From NCBI GenBank assembly GCA_950295325.1, contig OX485804.1, positions 65,760,033 to 65,820,032 on the forward strand: a stretch of 60,000 nucleotides of DNA. The letters run 5' to 3'. Position 1 is the first letter of the stretch; every line of letters begins with the position of its first letter. The notes beneath the pieces are model-generated. The model was given only the letters and a program-made list of their open reading frames with translations, had not been told where the DNA came from and made no database searches. Made by a program: the position numbers and the translations under genes. The stretch is from Polytrichum commune (lineage: Eukaryota; Streptophyta; Polytrichopsida; Polytrichales; Polytrichaceae). Shown here in pieces: positions 57,571-60,000 of this stretch.

Positions 57571-59992
57571 TTACACATCTCCATCTTCCGCTTCATATCC
57601 ATTCTCGGCGTCATTCACCGCAGCTGCAATACGTGCCAAGTTGTCTTTGGCAAAATCTATATGTTTTTGGGGGATGGTCATTGTTTTTGTTTTGGAACCT
57701 TTGCGCGGCTTCCAAGCACAAAGTATAGTATCCGTGTTTATCCAAACCGGTGTGTACGCTGAGTCCACTGTCCACTTAAAATTCTTTTTGGTGTCCCAAT
57801 CTAAATAAGTGCGTAGCACGTTTTAGTCTTTAGTGCTTGGACGACAATATTCCACCTCAATTTGACGAAAGTTGGGGCTAGTTCGAACAAAATTGGGTGA
57901 AGACAATGCTTTCACCAACCAAATTGGCTTGGGATGCTCCTCATCCCCTGCTCGTACGAGGACCAAATAACCTTCATGGCAATCAACACCTACACGAAAC
58001 GACGGTGCCGGTCGATCTCGGGCAGGGCCAACGTAATGCTCGTCCATTGCGAACTCTTCACGAACGTCTCCATTGCTAAAAAACATGGTGTCGGACTCAA
58101 CAACCGTTAAACGGCTTTGTGGCCAAAATCCTTGTGTTAAAGTTGTACGGGTGTCGCCACCAAATGTCATTAGGGCCGAGCGAATGCGATCCCAATACGC
58201 AATCAAAGGTTCATGAGTATCTCTAACACGTCTAGTGATATCCTCCTCACACAACTCTTTCCAATATTCAATGAATCCGGATATGCCTTTGATGATTTCC
58301 GGCCCATTCCTCATGGGGTCGGGTTTGCAAGGCTTTGGATCCCCATCCGGGAGCAAACATTTCCCATCATTGTCCTGACGCCATACGAGTATACCATCAT
58401 CCGGGCCCCAATTAGGAGATGTGCACAAAAGTTTAAATTGCATGGCCGGGAGACCATCATCCCTTATAAAGAATCGGAATTGTTGTGCTTTGGTATGTCC
58501 CACCAAACGGTCTCCTCCCTTCAACATGTATGGCTTGATGAAGGCCTTGAAATCTGGTACTTCCTCAATCATGTGCGGAATTACCGGCATATGGTCCAAA
58601 TCCATATACGATTTCATAAGAAGTGGTATGGTTGGAAAATCTTCTTCATGCAACTTCATGCTTCACCGTCCGAAAGATGCATCAATGTCATCGTGTGTGT
58701 GTCCCACCATCAAGAAAGACACAAACACCTCCTTGAAGATTCCTTTCGCCACAAGCAAGGACCAAAAACAAAATACATATCGACATTTGTTGTCCTTCGT
58801 ACAATTATCAAGTTGAACGTGGAGAGTTGGAGGCAAAGGTTTCGCACAAAGAGGTTCTCCGGGTGGCTCCGGCAATGACGACATACAAACCTCCTTCCCC
58901 GCAAGCAGTGCTTCGTAAAGGGGTGTCGTTCCACAACCATCAAACAATGCACGTAATGAATGTACCGGTGGCTTCTCAAGATCGCGCAAGAGTTTTGCAA
59001 ATGATCCCACCGTGTGGTTAGCATCGCCAGGGTAAAAATCCAGACCATAATGGGCATACTTAACGTCTCCATGTCCGTGGGCAATCATCCCTGGGAAAAA
59101 ACAAACGATCCATGAATGACAACAATAACAACAACAACCCTAAACGGATGTGTGAAGTTGAAACCTAACGCAAACACATCTAGTAAAATTGGATAGAATT
59201 TGAACACATATTTGTGATTTCCTACAAACCTGTGACAGCTACGGGCAACTTGAAGAGTCCATCCGTGGCCTTTATTTTCCGTGCATAACAAGGGCATGCG
59301 GTCTTGGCGTGGTCCATTTTGTCATGGATGATTGTTAGAACCTCTGTAGGCCTCATTATGGATAGAGCACGGTTCTTGTAGTAATCTTGACGGTGAGCCT
59401 CTTGGTTGTTGACATGTTCAATATATTTTGCTTGGTGTCTGGAGTGGGATTCGGTGCCTATGGGGTGGGCGTCTCGAAGACCTTTGTATTTTTCACACGT
59501 CGTACACCTAGCGAACTTGTCCCCAGGTCTCTTCAAAATGTATTCAACAAACTGTTGGTTTTTAATTACACTCAACTTGGACAAAGAAATGGGACCACAT
59601 CCCGCTATGCGACCCACTTCGTTAATGTCCGTTAATATGTTCTTCCATTTTGTACCTGTGGGCAACACCATTTGTACAACTTTCTCCCCTGACGACAATG
59701 TCCTCGTCTTGTGGGGCATTGCATCGGCCAATGGGACTATGATGGTGGAGAGTGTCGCGGAGGCTTGGAGTGTAGCCTCCCGAGGTTTCTTTGTGCCCGA
59801 ATTTCCATGAAATCGTGAGCGGCGACCCAACGATGAATACTTTTGAAACCTATAAAAGTCAGCCTTTGACACGGCATGGATGGTATACCACGCGGTACAA
59901 CACACATCCACATTCTCAAGTGTGACCACCTTATGCCCATGGGTGTCAATGTGCACATTTCTATGGACCTCGAGTTTCTTTGCCGATCTCAT
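57571..59992 (-). pseudogene. DUF7869-type (DDE-transposase-like) gene, disabled, 5' end at window edge
   Basis: Exon 59992-59230 (open to the window edge) has donor ACAG|GTTTGT. Exon 59092-57571 has acceptor TTTTTCCCAG. They join as ..AVTG|MIAHGHGD. The protein shows TIIHDKMDHAKTACP, LHVQLDNCTKDNKCRYVF, FLMVGHTHDDIDASFGR and then SMKLHEEDFPTIPLLMKSY. This is the D...D-N...H-T-H-x-D-I-D pattern of DUF7869 proteins, a DDE-transposase-like family found in repetitive gene families of many eukaryotes. In the first exon CTTCEKYKGLRDAHP is a Cys-containing segment. TGA at 58663-58665 falls where the family has Trp (R-W-S), and TAA at 57823-57825 interrupts the C-terminal part; otherwise the frame is kept to the TAA at 57571. 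It lies head-to-tail upstream of the ParB-methyltransferase-like gene. Confidence 0.72.
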
Positions 59993-60000
59993 ACGGAAAT

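Noticed and set aside
281-59992. Alternative genetic code with TAA/TAG as Gln (as in some ulvophyte algae)
   Set aside because: SPT5 ends at TAG and the HMA gene at TAA close to expected ends. TGA also appears at Trp or Arg sites in relics, and genes without element character lack internal stops. Point-mutation decay explains the data better, though the ferritin tail keeps the question slightly open.
46362-60000. Integrated large DNA virus
   Set aside because: The MTase-like and HAD-like genes could hint at it, but genes have spliceosomal introns and no capsid, packaging ATPase or viral polymerase is seen.

Overview
This is an AT-rich, intron-bearing nuclear window from a plant. Coding genes are few and small, have GT-AG introns, and sit in a large excess of decayed transposable elements and short tandem arrays. 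The recognisable host genes (SPT5 C-terminus, ferritin with the plant-type start of the mature protein, an HMA metal-binding protein, a plant-type tRNA-Pro) point to a land plant. The HMA protein and the retro- and DNA-element families look seedless-plant-like (moss, liverwort, lycophyte or fern), but the species cannot be fixed by eye. All positions were read by eye and no alignment was run.

Layout. 0.3-0.9 kb: last two exons of SPT5 (+). 1.75 kb: tRNA-Pro(AGG). 2-17 kb: repeat land, with an LTR-like block (5.8-6.2 kb), a decayed DNA-methyltransferase-like gene (9.6-10.6 kb, -), a decayed LINE with its YMDD box (13.1-14.3 kb, -) and a hAT transposase C-terminus (14.6-14.9 kb, +). 18.5-21.2 kb: a six-exon ferritin-family gene (+) whose ferroxidase residues are partly lost. 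25-27 kb: two LINE fragments (+). 29.4-31.7 kb: one non-autonomous hAT-like element nested inside another, each with an 8-bp target duplication. 33.7 kb: a long foldback. 36.0-38.1 kb: a three-exon HMA gene (+) with four upstream G-boxes and a MITE in intron 2. 40.1-42.8 kb: a decayed Ty1/copia element (-) interrupted by a repeat that also occurs at 16 kb.

46.4-60 kb is different. It is more GC-rich and entirely minus-strand. It holds a SWIM zinc-finger pseudogene, a coiled-coil gene, an FCP1/NIF-type HAD phosphatase-like gene, a three-exon gene read here as ParB-like domain plus beta-class (N4/N6) DNA methyltransferase, and a DUF7869-type DDE-like transposase-related gene. The ParB-methyltransferase gene is decorated with 16 copies of a 22-bp inverted repeat: 10-bp arms starting GTTTGGG around a variable central dinucleotide. 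Copies lie in both introns, in the last exon, just after the stop and upstream of the first exon. I see no clear copy elsewhere in the window. This gene-plus-palindrome locus is the best candidate here for an undescribed system.

Most element-derived ORFs, including those in the 46-60 kb block, carry in-frame stops at positions where Gln, Trp or Arg would fit. That suggests decay by C-to-T change at methylated cytosines rather than a changed genetic code.
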